Below are positions 54,110-63,346 of a stretch of DNA of 64,000 bases, in pieces (position 1 is the first letter of the stretch; each line of letters starts with the position of its first letter). Source of the stretch: Gammaproteobacteria bacterium (lineage in GTDB: Bacteria; Pseudomonadota; Gammaproteobacteria; Burkholderiales; Nitrosomonadaceae). Below the pieces are notes generated by a model. That model saw only the letters and a list, made by a program, of their open reading frames with translations. It was not told where the DNA came from and made no database searches. The DNA lies in contig CP054180.1 of assembly GCA_015709635.1 (NCBI GenBank), forward strand, positions 2,418,001 to 2,482,000, given 5' to 3'. The position numbers and the translations under genes were made by a program.

Positions 54110-54973
54110 ATGACTGCAAATGTCTCGTTCAAACTAGCCGGTTATCCGGACAGCATCGCCCAGTACTCCGCTGCAACATCATTGCCGCGGGCCGGAGCAA
54201 TTATCAGCAACCTAAAAGGCATAACCCGATCGCACCACACCCATATCGGGTTGGGAACGCTGGGTCTTTTTGCCGCCCGACGAGGAGCACCGGACTGGCA
54301 GTCATTGGTACTGGTATCCAACCGGCATGTTCTGCTCGCCCACGATGCCGAGCGCGGCGACATGATTTTCCAGCCTGATCACGAACAACAAGGCGATCAA
54401 GCCGTGTTTGACACGCCACGTTTGAATGCCATCGCCAGAATCGAACATACCGGACTGTGCGGACATTTTTCCTATGCCTACCCCGGAGAAGCCGAGAAAC
54501 CCTATTACATCGACTGCGCAACCGCTACGCTGCTCTTAAAGCAAAGTGAAAATCCGCAACGGCTTCACGCCAAAACCCAGCACTTCAACAAAGTTGCCAG
54601 AGTGCATCCGCACGATACTTTCGAGGGGAGAGAACTCAAAGTACGCCTGTCAGGCCGGGAATATGCTGTGTGGGGAAAAGTCATCGACAGCCAAGCCACG
54701 GTTGAAACGGTGACCGGCGAGCGATGCCATAACACGATGGTGATCCGCGCCACGCCCGACAACCGGGGCGTGCTGCGGCCATTTTCGCGCAAAGGCGATT
54801 CCGGCGCATTGCTTGTCGATCAATATCAACGCGCCGTCGGTTTGTTGTGGGGCAATCACATGCTCGATCCTTATGTGTCTTACGCATGCCATATTCACCC
54901 GGTGCTCAGTTTCCTGCAGATCATTCCCTGGTGTTTTGATTTCTGCGCGCCTCAATCAAGCCAAAAGGATTAA
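54110..54973 (+). CDS. Trypsin-like serine protease-fold protein, first of a tandem pair
   Basis: 287-aa chymotrypsin-fold protein (S1-type). The expected triad residues are present and in order: His73 in VSNRHVLLAHDA, Asp135 in YYIDCATATL and Ser231 in KGDSGALLV. No signal peptide or TM segment is seen, so it is probably cytoplasmic unless exported otherwise. The start is ATG 54110 with AGGTGG 6 nt upstream; a GTG three codons earlier (54101) is less likely. A C-terminal YACHIHPVLSFLQIIPW block recurs in the next protease (AACHIHPVIDFLSITP), as does the SYAYP/YYIDC region (SYTYP/YYLDC), so the two are paralogues. Activity and substrate are unknown. It opens a rightward operon. Confidence 0.83.
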   Translation: MTANVSFKLAGYPDSIAQYSAATSLPRAGAIISNLKGITRSHHTHIGLGTLGLFAARRGAPDWQSLVLVSNRHVLLAHDAERGDMIFQPDHEQQGDQAVFDTPRLNAIARIEHTGLCGHFSYAYPGEAEKPYYIDCATATLLLKQSENPQRLHAKTQHFNKVARVHPHDTFEGRELKVRLSGREYAVWGKVIDSQATVETVTGERCHNTMVIRATPDNRGVLRPFSRKGDSGALLVDQYQRAVGLLWGNHMLDPYVSYACHIHPVLSFLQIIPWCFDFCAPQSSQKD

Positions 54974-54977
54974 AACG

Positions 54978-55034
54978 ATGCAACGAAAATATTTCATTCA
55001 ATCCACGAACGGTTGCTCCGCCGGATGGAGGTGA
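54978..55034 (+). CDS. Possible 18-codon leader peptide between the two proteases
   Basis: ATG 54978 opens MQRKYFIQSTNGCSAGWR and stops at 55034. AAGGA lies about 8 nt upstream, a good ribosome site. The ORF starts 5 nt after the first protease stop, and its stop lies inside the Shine-Dalgarno GGAGGTGA (55027-55034) of the next protease. Ribosomes terminating here would be placed to initiate the next gene, so a coupling role is as likely as a functional peptide. Chance occurrence cannot be excluded from sequence alone. Confidence 0.35.
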   Translation: MQRKYFIQSTNGCSAGWR

Positions 55035-55038
55035 AGTG

Positions 55039-56595
55039 ATGGATCAAAAAGAATTGGCTGCATTACATGCAGAAGCCGAAGCAGAACTGAAAAAAATCCC
55101 GGGCGTTGTCGGTGTCGGCTACGGCTTGAAAGAAATCGGCGGTAAAATCACCGATCAAGTCTCGTTTCGCGTGTACGTCAAAGAAAAAATCAAGCCGGAA
55201 GATTTGAATCCCGCCGATGTCATCCCGAAAGAATACAAGGGCATTCCAACCGATGTGGTGCTGGTCATTCAAACCAAACCGTTGCATTGTATAGATCTGG
55301 ATCAGCATTCGCCGTTGATCGGCGGCATATCGATCACTAATTTCAAAACCGATGCATCGAACAATGTCGAAATTGGCACATTGGGATGCTTTGCAACATT
55401 AAATGGTGTCAGCGGACCGGAAAATGTAGTGTTGCTATCGAATAATCATGTCCTTGCTGCCAACAACGCAGTCAATGGCGATACGATTTATCAGCCCCGT
55501 TCCATCGATAACGCAGGAACCATTACCGTTGATGCGACGCAAGAACGGCGTAATCCGATTGGAAAAATACACAGTGTCGGACAAAGAGCGCCTTACTCTT
55601 ACACTTACCCCAGCGAAGGCGCGCAGGACTATTACCTGGACTGCGCGATCGCCAAATTGGATATCTGCATTTCCAGTTGGTGCAACACCAATTGCGGTGT
55701 ATCGTATAAAAACGAAATCCGCGGACTGAATATCGGTGGAAATAGTAAATTGGAAGATGTCGCGCGTGTCGCGCAAGGCGATCTGAGCGGTGGCGATTAT
55801 GTCGTTTATAAAGTTGGCCGCACCACCAGCAAAACCACGGGCAAAGTAATCGATCCCATTGCCATTGAAGCCGCGGGGGGGCGTTTTTTACTCATCGAAG
55901 CCACACAGCCCGATTGCAATGGGATATTACAATTCTCCGCAAAAGGCGACTCAGGGTCTGCCGTAGTCAATGCGCAAAACAAAATCGTAGCGCTTCTGTA
56001 CGGAAATGACACAAGCAATCCGGCCAGATCGGCAGCCTGTCATATTCACCCAGTCATCGATTTTCTCAGCATCACCCCTATCACCACCGCCAACCCGCCG
56101 GTCGGTCCCGCCGGGCAGACGTTAAACGATGTCGAAGGTATATTCATCGGCATCAACCATACCACCGAAGTGCGCGAACGCTTTTTAAATACGCGCAAAG
56201 GCGCTGAGATTTACCAGCAGATTCTCGATCATCGCCAGGAAGTGATTGCGCTCGTCAATCACCGGCGGCCGGTTACCGTGGCGTGGCACCGCAGCAAAGG
56301 CCCGACGTTTCTGGCGCACTTCGTCAACAATGCGCGCGACCCGGCACATGTCATTCCGTTTGAAGTGGAAGGCATCACGCGCGATCAAATGATCCGGCGC
56401 ATGGCCGAGATGCTGACGCAGCATGGCAGTGAGGCGTTGCAGCAAACGATTCAGCACTATTTTGACGAAGTGATGGGATTCATCAATAGTTTCGACAATC
56501 TGCACGAATTTGTTACGCAGTTTGAAACCGACCCTCGCACAGGTGAATTAACCAACCGTTCCGCTCTCATTGAGGAAACCGCCAATGTCAAGTGA
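55039..56595 (+). CDS. Trypsin-like serine protease with N-terminal ferredoxin-like and C-terminal extension domains
   Basis: 518-aa protein starting at ATG 55039 after a strong GGAGG; GTG 55036 is a weaker choice. Residues 1-80 (PGVVGVGYGLKEIGGKITDQ, then VSFRVYVKEKI and PTDVVLV) resemble the N-terminal domain of bacterial relatives of plant NAL1-type proteases. The protease core has His137 (LLSNNHVLA), Asp201 (YYLDCAIA) and Ser305 (AKGDSGSAVV). About 160 further residues (from 355) form a helical tail containing EGIFIGINHTTEV and a long amphipathic region to the end. No signal peptide is seen. The stop overlaps the next ORF by 11 nt, implying coupling. The substrate may be one of the giant neighbours, but this is conjecture. 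Confidence 0.83.
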   Translation: MDQKELAALHAEAEAELKKIPGVVGVGYGLKEIGGKITDQVSFRVYVKEKIKPEDLNPADVIPKEYKGIPTDVVLVIQTKPLHCIDLDQHSPLIGGISITNFKTDASNNVEIGTLGCFATLNGVSGPENVVLLSNNHVLAANNAVNGDTIYQPRSIDNAGTITVDATQERRNPIGKIHSVGQRAPYSYTYPSEGAQDYYLDCAIAKLDICISSWCNTNCGVSYKNEIRGLNIGGNSKLEDVARVAQGDLSGGDYVVYKVGRTTSKTTGKVIDPIAIEAAGGRFLLIEATQPDCNGILQFSAKGDSGSAVVNAQNKIVALLYGNDTSNPARSAACHIHPVIDFLSITPITTANPPVGPAGQTLNDVEGIFIGINHTTEVRERFLNTRKGAEIYQQILDHRQEVIALVNHRRPVTVAWHRSKGPTFLAHFVNNARDPAHVIPFEVEGITRDQMIRRMAEMLTQHGSEALQQTIQHYFDEVMGFINSFDNLHEFVTQFETDPRTGELTNRSALIEETANVK

Positions 56596-59500
56596 AGTGG
56601 ACACGTTACAGCGCGTTTTGCTGCAAATCTCCAATGTGCTGGAGCCGCTGGAGCGCGAGCTCAATAGCACGCGCGCCGTCCAGACGTTTGCCGAACTCGG
56701 CATCACGCTCAACAGCGGCCAGGTGTCGTCGCTGGCTTCGCCGATGCAAGCGCTGGTGGCCAGCAGTAAAACCGTGCTGCAAAAAGCCGGAGACCTAGCG
56801 CAGGCAATCGAAGACGAAAACATCGGGCAAATCGTTTCCATCAGCACGGAGCTGATCAGCCAGGTCATCACCGCCATCCAGAAAATCGATCAATTACAAA
56901 CCGCCGTGCAAAGCATTGGCGGTATTCCAGCAAGCGTTTCCAGTCATTTCGCCGAACGCTTGTTCAACTACTTGCTGGTGCGTACGCTGGATGCCGCCAA
57001 CGGCATCAACGAGTTGCTCGAACTGCTGGGCATACTCGAGCGGCAACGCAATAATGCCGGTTCTACCGATCCCGCCAATCCCGAATTCACCATTTCCACT
57101 TTCCATTTCAACGAACTGGGCAAGTGGCTGGAATCGCCGGTGTCGGCATTACAGTCGCACTATAACTGGGGCAGCAGCAGTCTCGATGCCGCCAATTTGC
57201 TGCAGCGGCTCGAACGCTTGCTGCTTCATCTTAAAGCGCCGGCTTTTTTTGACGATACATCGCCCACGCCGATTCTCGAAGCCGTCATCTTTCAACTGCG
57301 GCCACGCACCGATCTCAATCCCAACGGATTGAGCCTATCGATCCGGCAGAATCTCAGTCCCGGAAAAATCGAATTCGCCGCCGACGATTTAAAAGTCGTA
57401 CTGGATTTGCAGGCCACGCTGCCGTTCGGCGCAGAATTAGTGATCCAGCCGCCGGCCACATTCACTTTTCATACCTCCGCAGCCGACACAATTTCCGGTT
57501 CGCTGAACCTCAGCGTCAGCGCCGACCGCACACAAGCCGCAACGCCGTATCTATTGATCGGCGACCCGGATGGCAGCCGGTTGGAAGTGGGTAAATTCGG
57601 CGTTAGCTTCGGCGGCCGGATTCAAGGCAGCGGCGGACAATCGGCAGCGGATTTTACCGTCGGCGGTGAAATCGGTGCCGGTAAACTGGCGATTTCGTTT
57701 GCCGACGGCGATGGATTCCTTACCGATATCCTGAGCGGCGTCCAGCTCAATTCCGATTTCGGCATGGCGTTCGGTTACAACAGTAGCGACGGGCTGTTTT
57801 TCGTCGGCAGCAGCGCACTGGAAATTCAATTGCCGCTGCACCTGAATCTCGGGCCGGTTGAAGTCAGCGCGTTGACCTTTTCAGTCGGTATCGACAACAA
57901 CAAATTCCCAACCGCTATTTCAACGGATATCAAAGCTGCGCTGGGTCCGCTCGCCGCTGTCGTCGAAAATATCGGCTTGGCCATCGATTTCGCCTTGGTC
58001 GATAACCGCAGCGGCAATGCCGGACCGGTCGATATCAAACTAGGATTCAAACCGCCGAATGGCGTCGGCTTGTCGCTGGATGTCGGTATCGTCAAAGGCG
58101 GCGGCTATCTCTACTTTGATTTCGACAAGGAAGAATACGCCGGTGCATTGGAGCTGATGTTCAGCGGCATCGTCACGGTGAAAGCGATCGGTCTGATCAC
58201 GACACGCATGCCAGATGGTTCCGAAGGTTTCTCGTTGTTGATCATCATCAGCGCCGAATTCGGCACACCATTCCAACTGGGTTTCGGTTTTACGCTGAAC
58301 GCCGTCGGCGGGTTGCTAGGGTTGAATCGCACCATGGAACTGGAAGTGATCGCCGCCGGTGTACGCACCGGTTCGATCAACAGCGTGATGTTCCCGGACA
58401 ATATCATCGAGAACGCGCCGCGCATCATCAGTGATTTGCGCCAATTCTTTCCGCCCGCACAGGATGTGTTTCTGATCGGCCCGATGGCCAAGCTGGGCTG
58501 GGGCACACCGACACTGGTCAGCGCTTCATTGGGCATCATCGTCGAAATACCGCCGGGTAACATCGCCATTCTGGGTGTGCTGAAAGTCGCGCTGCCCGAT
58601 GAAGATGCCGCGTTGATCATCATTCAGGTCAGTTTCATCGGCGCGTTGGAGGTCGACAAGCAACGGCTGTGGTTTTATGCCAGTCTGTACGATTCCCGGG
58701 TCATTTTTCTCACCATCGACGGCGATATGGGGCTATTGATCGCCTGGGGCGACAACGCCAATTTTGTCATCAGTGTGGGCGGCTTTCATCCCTCCTTTAA
58801 GCCGCCTCCGCTACCTTTTCCCAATCCCAACCGGATCGCGATCAACATCCTGAACGAATCTTTTGCACGCATCCGCGTGGAAGGTTATTTCGCCGTCACT
58901 TCCAACACCGTGCAGTTTGGCGCCAAAGCGGAAGTTTATTTCGGTCTCAGCGCGTTCAATATTTCCGGCCAGGTCGGCTTCGATGCGCTATTCCAGTTCT
59001 CGCCGTTTTATTTCATCATCACCATTTCCGCGTCGTTCGATGTCAAAGTGTTCGGCGTCGGTCTGTTCGGCGTGCATATGCGCGGCGAACTCGAAGGCAC
59101 ATCGCCGTGGCACATCGAGGGTGAAGGCTCCATCTCGCTATTATTCTGGGATATCGACGTACCCTTCAGCCACACCTGGGGTGAAGACGAAAACACCACC
59201 TTGCCATCCATCGACATCATGCCGCTGATCACAGCGGAATTCGAGAAATTGGATAACTGGACGGCCGAATTACCGACCTCCAATCAATTGCTGGTGTCGT
59301 TGCGCGCCATTGAAAGCACGAGCGATTTGATTCTGCATCCGGTCGGCGTGTTGCGCGTCAACCAGCGCGCCATCCCGCTCGATCTGGATCTCGACAAAGT
59401 CGGCAATCAGAAACCGAAGGATGCCAAACGCCTGACCGTCGAAGTCATCGATACCGGTCTGGCCAAGGTCGCGGATACCAAGGAATCGTTTGCCACGGCG

Positions 59501-59983
59501 CAATATAAAAATTTGAGCGACGCCAACAAACTGAGTGCGCCCTCCTACGAAAAACAAAATGCCGGCATCGAATTGTCGGTCAGCAACCAGCAGCTCAAAT
59601 CATCCGCAGCAGTAAAGCGCGTGGTGCGCTACGAGCAAAATATCATCGACAACAATTTTGTTTCGTTGCTGATCCGTTTTGTCGCCATCGGCGCCGAATT
59701 CTTCAATCACTTTTTAGGTCGCAACGCCGCATCGAAATCGGCACTCTCGGCCAGTTACAAGGCGCAAAAAGCGCCGGTCGAACAGAAAGTCATCGTGAAA
59801 GAAGCCGGTTACGTCGTCGCTTCGACCATGAACAACAGTCCGCACAGCCAAGAGGCTTATTTTGCATCGCATGCGCAAGCGCAGGATTTCCTGCGCGCGC
59901 AAGTGAGCCAATCGCCCGGGCTGCAAGACAGTCTGCACGTGATCCCCAGTACGGAAGCGACACCCTTGCAGGAGGCAGCATAA
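56585..59983 (+). CDS. Giant beta-rich protein resembling the DUF6603 family
   Basis: 1132 aa from ATG 56585, with GAGGA 8 nt upstream; a TTG 15 nt earlier is rejected. Residues 1-160 are helical (SSEVDTLQRVLLQISNVLEPLE and coiled-coil-like repeats). From about 240 to 870 the protein is an extended run of beta strands with many Gly/Phe/Asp turns, for example VGGEIGAGKLAISFADGDGF, VDIKLGFKPPNGVGLSLDVG and the closing WDIDVPFSHTWGEDE. This pattern resembles DUF6603 proteins. The function of that family is unknown to me. The C-terminal 250 residues are more polar. There is no signal peptide and no clear TM helix. The gene overlaps the preceding protease by 11 nt and the next gene by 1 nt (TAATG). 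Confidence 0.82.
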   Translation: MSSEVDTLQRVLLQISNVLEPLERELNSTRAVQTFAELGITLNSGQVSSLASPMQALVASSKTVLQKAGDLAQAIEDENIGQIVSISTELISQVITAIQKIDQLQTAVQSIGGIPASVSSHFAERLFNYLLVRTLDAANGINELLELLGILERQRNNAGSTDPANPEFTISTFHFNELGKWLESPVSALQSHYNWGSSSLDAANLLQRLERLLLHLKAPAFFDDTSPTPILEAVIFQLRPRTDLNPNGLSLSIRQNLSPGKIEFAADDLKVVLDLQATLPFGAELVIQPPATFTFHTSAADTISGSLNLSVSADRTQAATPYLLIGDPDGSRLEVGKFGVSFGGRIQGSGGQSAADFTVGGEIGAGKLAISFADGDGFLTDILSGVQLNSDFGMAFGYNSSDGLFFVGSSALEIQLPLHLNLGPVEVSALTFSVGIDNNKFPTAISTDIKAALGPLAAVVENIGLAIDFALVDNRSGNAGPVDIKLGFKPPNGVGLSLDVGIVKGGGYLYFDFDKEEYAGALELMFSGIVTVKAIGLITTRMPDGSEGFSLLIIISAEFGTPFQLGFGFTLNAVGGLLGLNRTMELEVIAAGVRTGSINSVMFPDNIIENAPRIISDLRQFFPPAQDVFLIGPMAKLGWGTPTLVSASLGIIVEIPPGNIAILGVLKVALPDEDAALIIIQVSFIGALEVDKQRLWFYASLYDSRVIFLTIDGDMGLLIAWGDNANFVISVGGFHPSFKPPPLPFPNPNRIAINILNESFARIRVEGYFAVTSNTVQFGAKAEVYFGLSAFNISGQVGFDALFQFSPFYFIITISASFDVKVFGVGLFGVHMRGELEGTSPWHIEGEGSISLLFWDIDVPFSHTWGEDENTTLPSIDIMPLITAEFEKLDNWTAELPTSNQLLVSLRAIESTSDLILHPVGVLRVNQRAIPLDLDLDKVGNQKPKDAKRLTVEVIDTGLAKVADTKESFATAQYKNLSDANKLSAPSYEKQNAGIELSVSNQQLKSSAAVKRVVRYEQNIIDNNFVSLLIRFVAIGAEFFNHFLGRNAASKSALSASYKAQKAPVEQKVIVKEAGYVVASTMNNSPHSQEAYFASHAQAQDFLRAQVSQSPGLQDSLHVIPSTEATPLQEAA

Positions 59984-62900
59984 TGGCGATCGGCACGTAT
60001 ACTTTTCTACCGTGGTTACGGCAAGGCGTCGCCAATAATATCCAATCGGCGGATCTGGATGCTTCGGTCAAAACGCGCGCCAGTGTCGCCGTCAGTCTGA
60101 ATATCAAAGGTAGCGGCGGCGAAGGCGGCGATGTGACCGCTCCGGTCAACAAGAACGTCGCCCTGTATGGTCCCGGCGACATTATCGGCATTGAATCGCG
60201 CGCAGTGATCAAAACCGAGCCGCTCAACTGGATCACCAACTTCGAACCCAATTATCTCTGCCACATCGAGTTTTACGACGAAGATTTTCCCTGGCGTTAC
60301 ACACCGGCTGCACCGGCGGGAGCACGATTACGGCCGTGGGTTACGCTGATCGTATTGACCGAAGCCGAGTTTGCCGAAGGCGGCAATATGTCTGGCAAAC
60401 CGCTGCCCTTCATCGACATCAAGGCCAATCCGCTGGAAACGGTATTCCCCAAAGCCGAGGAACTGTGGGCGTGGGCGCATGTGCACGTCAACAAAAACAT
60501 CGCCGGCAGCCAGGATGCGCCGCAAGCGCCGGACATCAACAATGCGCTGTCGCAACTTCAGAGCGTGCTGGCGCAAAATGCCGACGAGGCCTATTCGCGT
60601 ATCGTCTGTCCGCGCAAACTGACCCCGAACGAGCGCTACCATGCGTTTCTGATTCCGACTTTTGAAACCGGCCGGTTGGCCGGGCTGGGGATGAACCCCG
60701 ACGATGCGCCGCATGCGACATTCTCGGCATGGGGCGAAGGCCGTCCGGCGCCGACACAATTCCCGGTTTATTACCGTTGGTTTTTCCGCACCGGTTCGCA
60801 AGGCGATTTTGAATACCTGGTGCGCCTGCTCGAACCGAAACCGGCGGACAGCCGCGTGGGCCGTCGCGATATCGACGTGCAAAACCCCGGTTCCAACATC
60901 AGCGGCATTCAGAATCCGGATCTCGAAGGCGTGCTGAAACTCGGCGGCGCGCTGCTCGCACCGCTGAGCAAGGAAGCCGAGCAGGAAATCGCCAAGTGGG
61001 AAAATTGGGATCAGCCGTATCCGCACGTTTTTCAGCAGGAATTGGCGGCATTCCTGAATCTCGCCGATGACTACGCCCGCCTCGCCGCTGATGCGGCTCA
61101 CCAGAATACCGATTTGCCGTCAGAAATTCAGGCCGACCCCGACCCGCTGATCACGCCGCCGATTTACGGCCGCTGGCATGCGCTCCGGAATCGCGTGCTG
61201 AAAGAAGCCGACGGCAGCGATGCACCCAATAATCAAAATTGGCTGCACCAGCTCAACCTCGACCCGCGCTGGCGCAGCGCCGCCGGTTTCGGCACCGACG
61301 TCATCATCGCCAACCAGGAAGAGTACATGGATGCGGCGTGGGATCAGGTCGGCGAGGTGCTCGAAGCCAACCGCCAAATCCGCCTGGCGCAGCTCGCCAA
61401 GATCACCGCCAATAGCTGGTATCAAAAGCAAGTGCTGCCGCTGCAGCAAATCAGCCATGACAAGGTGCTATTCATGACGGCACCGGTGCAAAAGCGCGTC
61501 ATCAGTCAAGGCGTGACGGTTTCTCATCGAATCAAGCAAAGCCCGGTCACGCCCGCGCTGACCTCCGCGCCGCTGCGGCGCATGTTGCGCCCGAATGGCC
61601 GCTTGCAAAAGCTTTCGGCCTTTGACGAGCGTATTCACCCCAACAATTTGATCACGCGCGTCAACGACGGTGTCGTCACCGCCGCGCCGCCGCATGTGAT
61701 CCCCGATGCGCTGCCGTCGCTGGATAATTTGTCACAAGATGCGCAACCGAAGAATGTGCCGTCCTGGCTGCTGGATTTACTGAAACGCTACCCGTTCATT
61801 CCCTATCTGTTATTGGCGCTCGTTTTACTGCTGATCATCGTGCCGGCGGTTATCGGTGCCAGTGCCGGAATCTGGGCTGCAGCGGCAATCGCTGGCGCGG
61901 GATTATTGCTGGCTTACCGTACCGCGCAGCGTTTAATTACACAAATGAATCAAGCCGATTCGGTATCCGAAACCGGGCAAACACCGGCTGCAGTTGATGC
62001 GATGCCGCCAAGCAGTAATTTTGTGCTGACGCCGGAACTGAATCTGCTGGCGTTGGATCCGGCCAATCCGCCGCAACCCGCTAGCGCCGGTGCAGTCGAC
62101 AATGCGCAATCGAGCCGCTTCAAAACCGCGCTGAAAGATTCTTACACACTGCTGCAAAACGGCCTGCAGGCCGGTGTTATGCCCGCAGCCGTGCCGGTGA
62201 ATGTCGCCCAATTGGCAACAGATACGCTGGTCAAGTTGAATCCGGCGGTTACGATTCCGAAATGGACGCTGGGCAACATCCTGCTACCGGCGCATATCAT
62301 CGGATTGATCGGCGAAAAGTTTGTCGAAGCGATGGCGTATCCGGAATTCGATGTTCCGATGTACAAACCGCTGGTCGATAAATCCACCGAGCAGTTCGTG
62401 CCGAACCTGAATTTCATCGCGCAAAACACCATCACGTTATTGAAGACCAACCAGCCGTTCATCGAGTCCTATATGGTCGGCCTCAATCATGAATTCGCAC
62501 GCGAGTTGTTGTGGCGCGAATATCCGACCGATCAGCGCGGTTCCTATTTCCGGCAGTTCTGGGATGTCAGCGGTTTTCTCAGCCCGACCGAAGACAGCGA
62601 ACAGCGCCGCGAGGAATTGAAAGACATTCCGCCGATTCACCGCTGGTCGCGGTTCTCCAAACTGGGCGAGCACGATAATCGCGAACAAGGCCTCGAAAAC
62701 GAAGAGGAATTGGTATTGGTGATTCGCGGCGAATTGCTGAAAAAATACCCGAATGCGGTGATTTATGCGCAAAAAGCCAAATGGCAGCCGATCAGCGATA
62801 CCAATCCGGCGCCGAACAAAAATACCGAACGGGTGTTCGACGACAGCGTGCCGATCAAGACGCCACTGTACGAAGCGCAAGTCAAACCGGACATTTACTT

Positions 62901-63303
62901 TTTCGGCTTCGATTTGACCGAAGAGGAAGCACGCGGCAATCCCGAGGTTGACGACGAGCCGGGCTGGTTCTTCGTGATCAAGGAGCGTCCAGGTGAACCG
63001 CGTTTCGGTCTGGATATCAGCCGCGAAAGCACCAACCCCATTCAGGTCTGGAACGATCTGGCTTGGGCGGATGTAGCGCCCGGCATCAGTGACGGCGAGT
63101 TTATCGACATCGCCGCCGCCCCAGCACTCAGCCTGCCAAACACAGAACCGGGCGGCACCGCGCAGGAAAAAGCGGAACAGTGGAAAGAGGATCATTTGTT
63201 GAGCTGGACAAACAATATCAATTCGGCGGAACTGGCTTACATTCTATTCCAAGCGCCGGTGCTCGTCGGTGTGCATGCTGCCGAAATGCTGCCGCGCGAT
63301 TAA
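59983..63303 (+). CDS. Giant 1106-aa protein with a central double hydrophobic segment
   Basis: Not assigned to a named family. The start ATG 59983 overlaps the preceding stop by 1 nt (TAATG). The N-terminal third begins MAIGTYTFLPWLRQGVANN and contains RLRPWVTLIVLTEAEFAEG. The region at about 603-645 (FIPYLLLALVLLLIIVPAVIG and SAGIWAAAAIAGAGLLLAYR) holds two adjacent hydrophobic segments, so the protein may sit in or insert into a membrane with large flanking domains. The C-terminal part (about 690-1106) has DIYFFGFDLTEEEARG, GWFFVIKERPGEPRFGLDIS and the ending AYILFQAPVLVGVHAAEMLPRD. It is coupled to the DUF6603-like gene. Confidence 0.8.
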   Translation: MAIGTYTFLPWLRQGVANNIQSADLDASVKTRASVAVSLNIKGSGGEGGDVTAPVNKNVALYGPGDIIGIESRAVIKTEPLNWITNFEPNYLCHIEFYDEDFPWRYTPAAPAGARLRPWVTLIVLTEAEFAEGGNMSGKPLPFIDIKANPLETVFPKAEELWAWAHVHVNKNIAGSQDAPQAPDINNALSQLQSVLAQNADEAYSRIVCPRKLTPNERYHAFLIPTFETGRLAGLGMNPDDAPHATFSAWGEGRPAPTQFPVYYRWFFRTGSQGDFEYLVRLLEPKPADSRVGRRDIDVQNPGSNISGIQNPDLEGVLKLGGALLAPLSKEAEQEIAKWENWDQPYPHVFQQELAAFLNLADDYARLAADAAHQNTDLPSEIQADPDPLITPPIYGRWHALRNRVLKEADGSDAPNNQNWLHQLNLDPRWRSAAGFGTDVIIANQEEYMDAAWDQVGEVLEANRQIRLAQLAKITANSWYQKQVLPLQQISHDKVLFMTAPVQKRVISQGVTVSHRIKQSPVTPALTSAPLRRMLRPNGRLQKLSAFDERIHPNNLITRVNDGVVTAAPPHVIPDALPSLDNLSQDAQPKNVPSWLLDLLKRYPFIPYLLLALVLLLIIVPAVIGASAGIWAAAAIAGAGLLLAYRTAQRLITQMNQADSVSETGQTPAAVDAMPPSSNFVLTPELNLLALDPANPPQPASAGAVDNAQSSRFKTALKDSYTLLQNGLQAGVMPAAVPVNVAQLATDTLVKLNPAVTIPKWTLGNILLPAHIIGLIGEKFVEAMAYPEFDVPMYKPLVDKSTEQFVPNLNFIAQNTITLLKTNQPFIESYMVGLNHEFARELLWREYPTDQRGSYFRQFWDVSGFLSPTEDSEQRREELKDIPPIHRWSRFSKLGEHDNREQGLENEEELVLVIRGELLKKYPNAVIYAQKAKWQPISDTNPAPNKNTERVFDDSVPIKTPLYEAQVKPDIYFFGFDLTEEEARGNPEVDDEPGWFFVIKERPGEPRFGLDISRESTNPIQVWNDLAWADVAPGISDGEFIDIAAAPALSLPNTEPGGTAQEKAEQWKEDHLLSWTNNINSAELAYILFQAPVLVGVHAAEMLPRD

Positions 63304-63346
63304 GCATGTTACATAAGTACAAAATCTCAACCGACAGAAATGGCTT

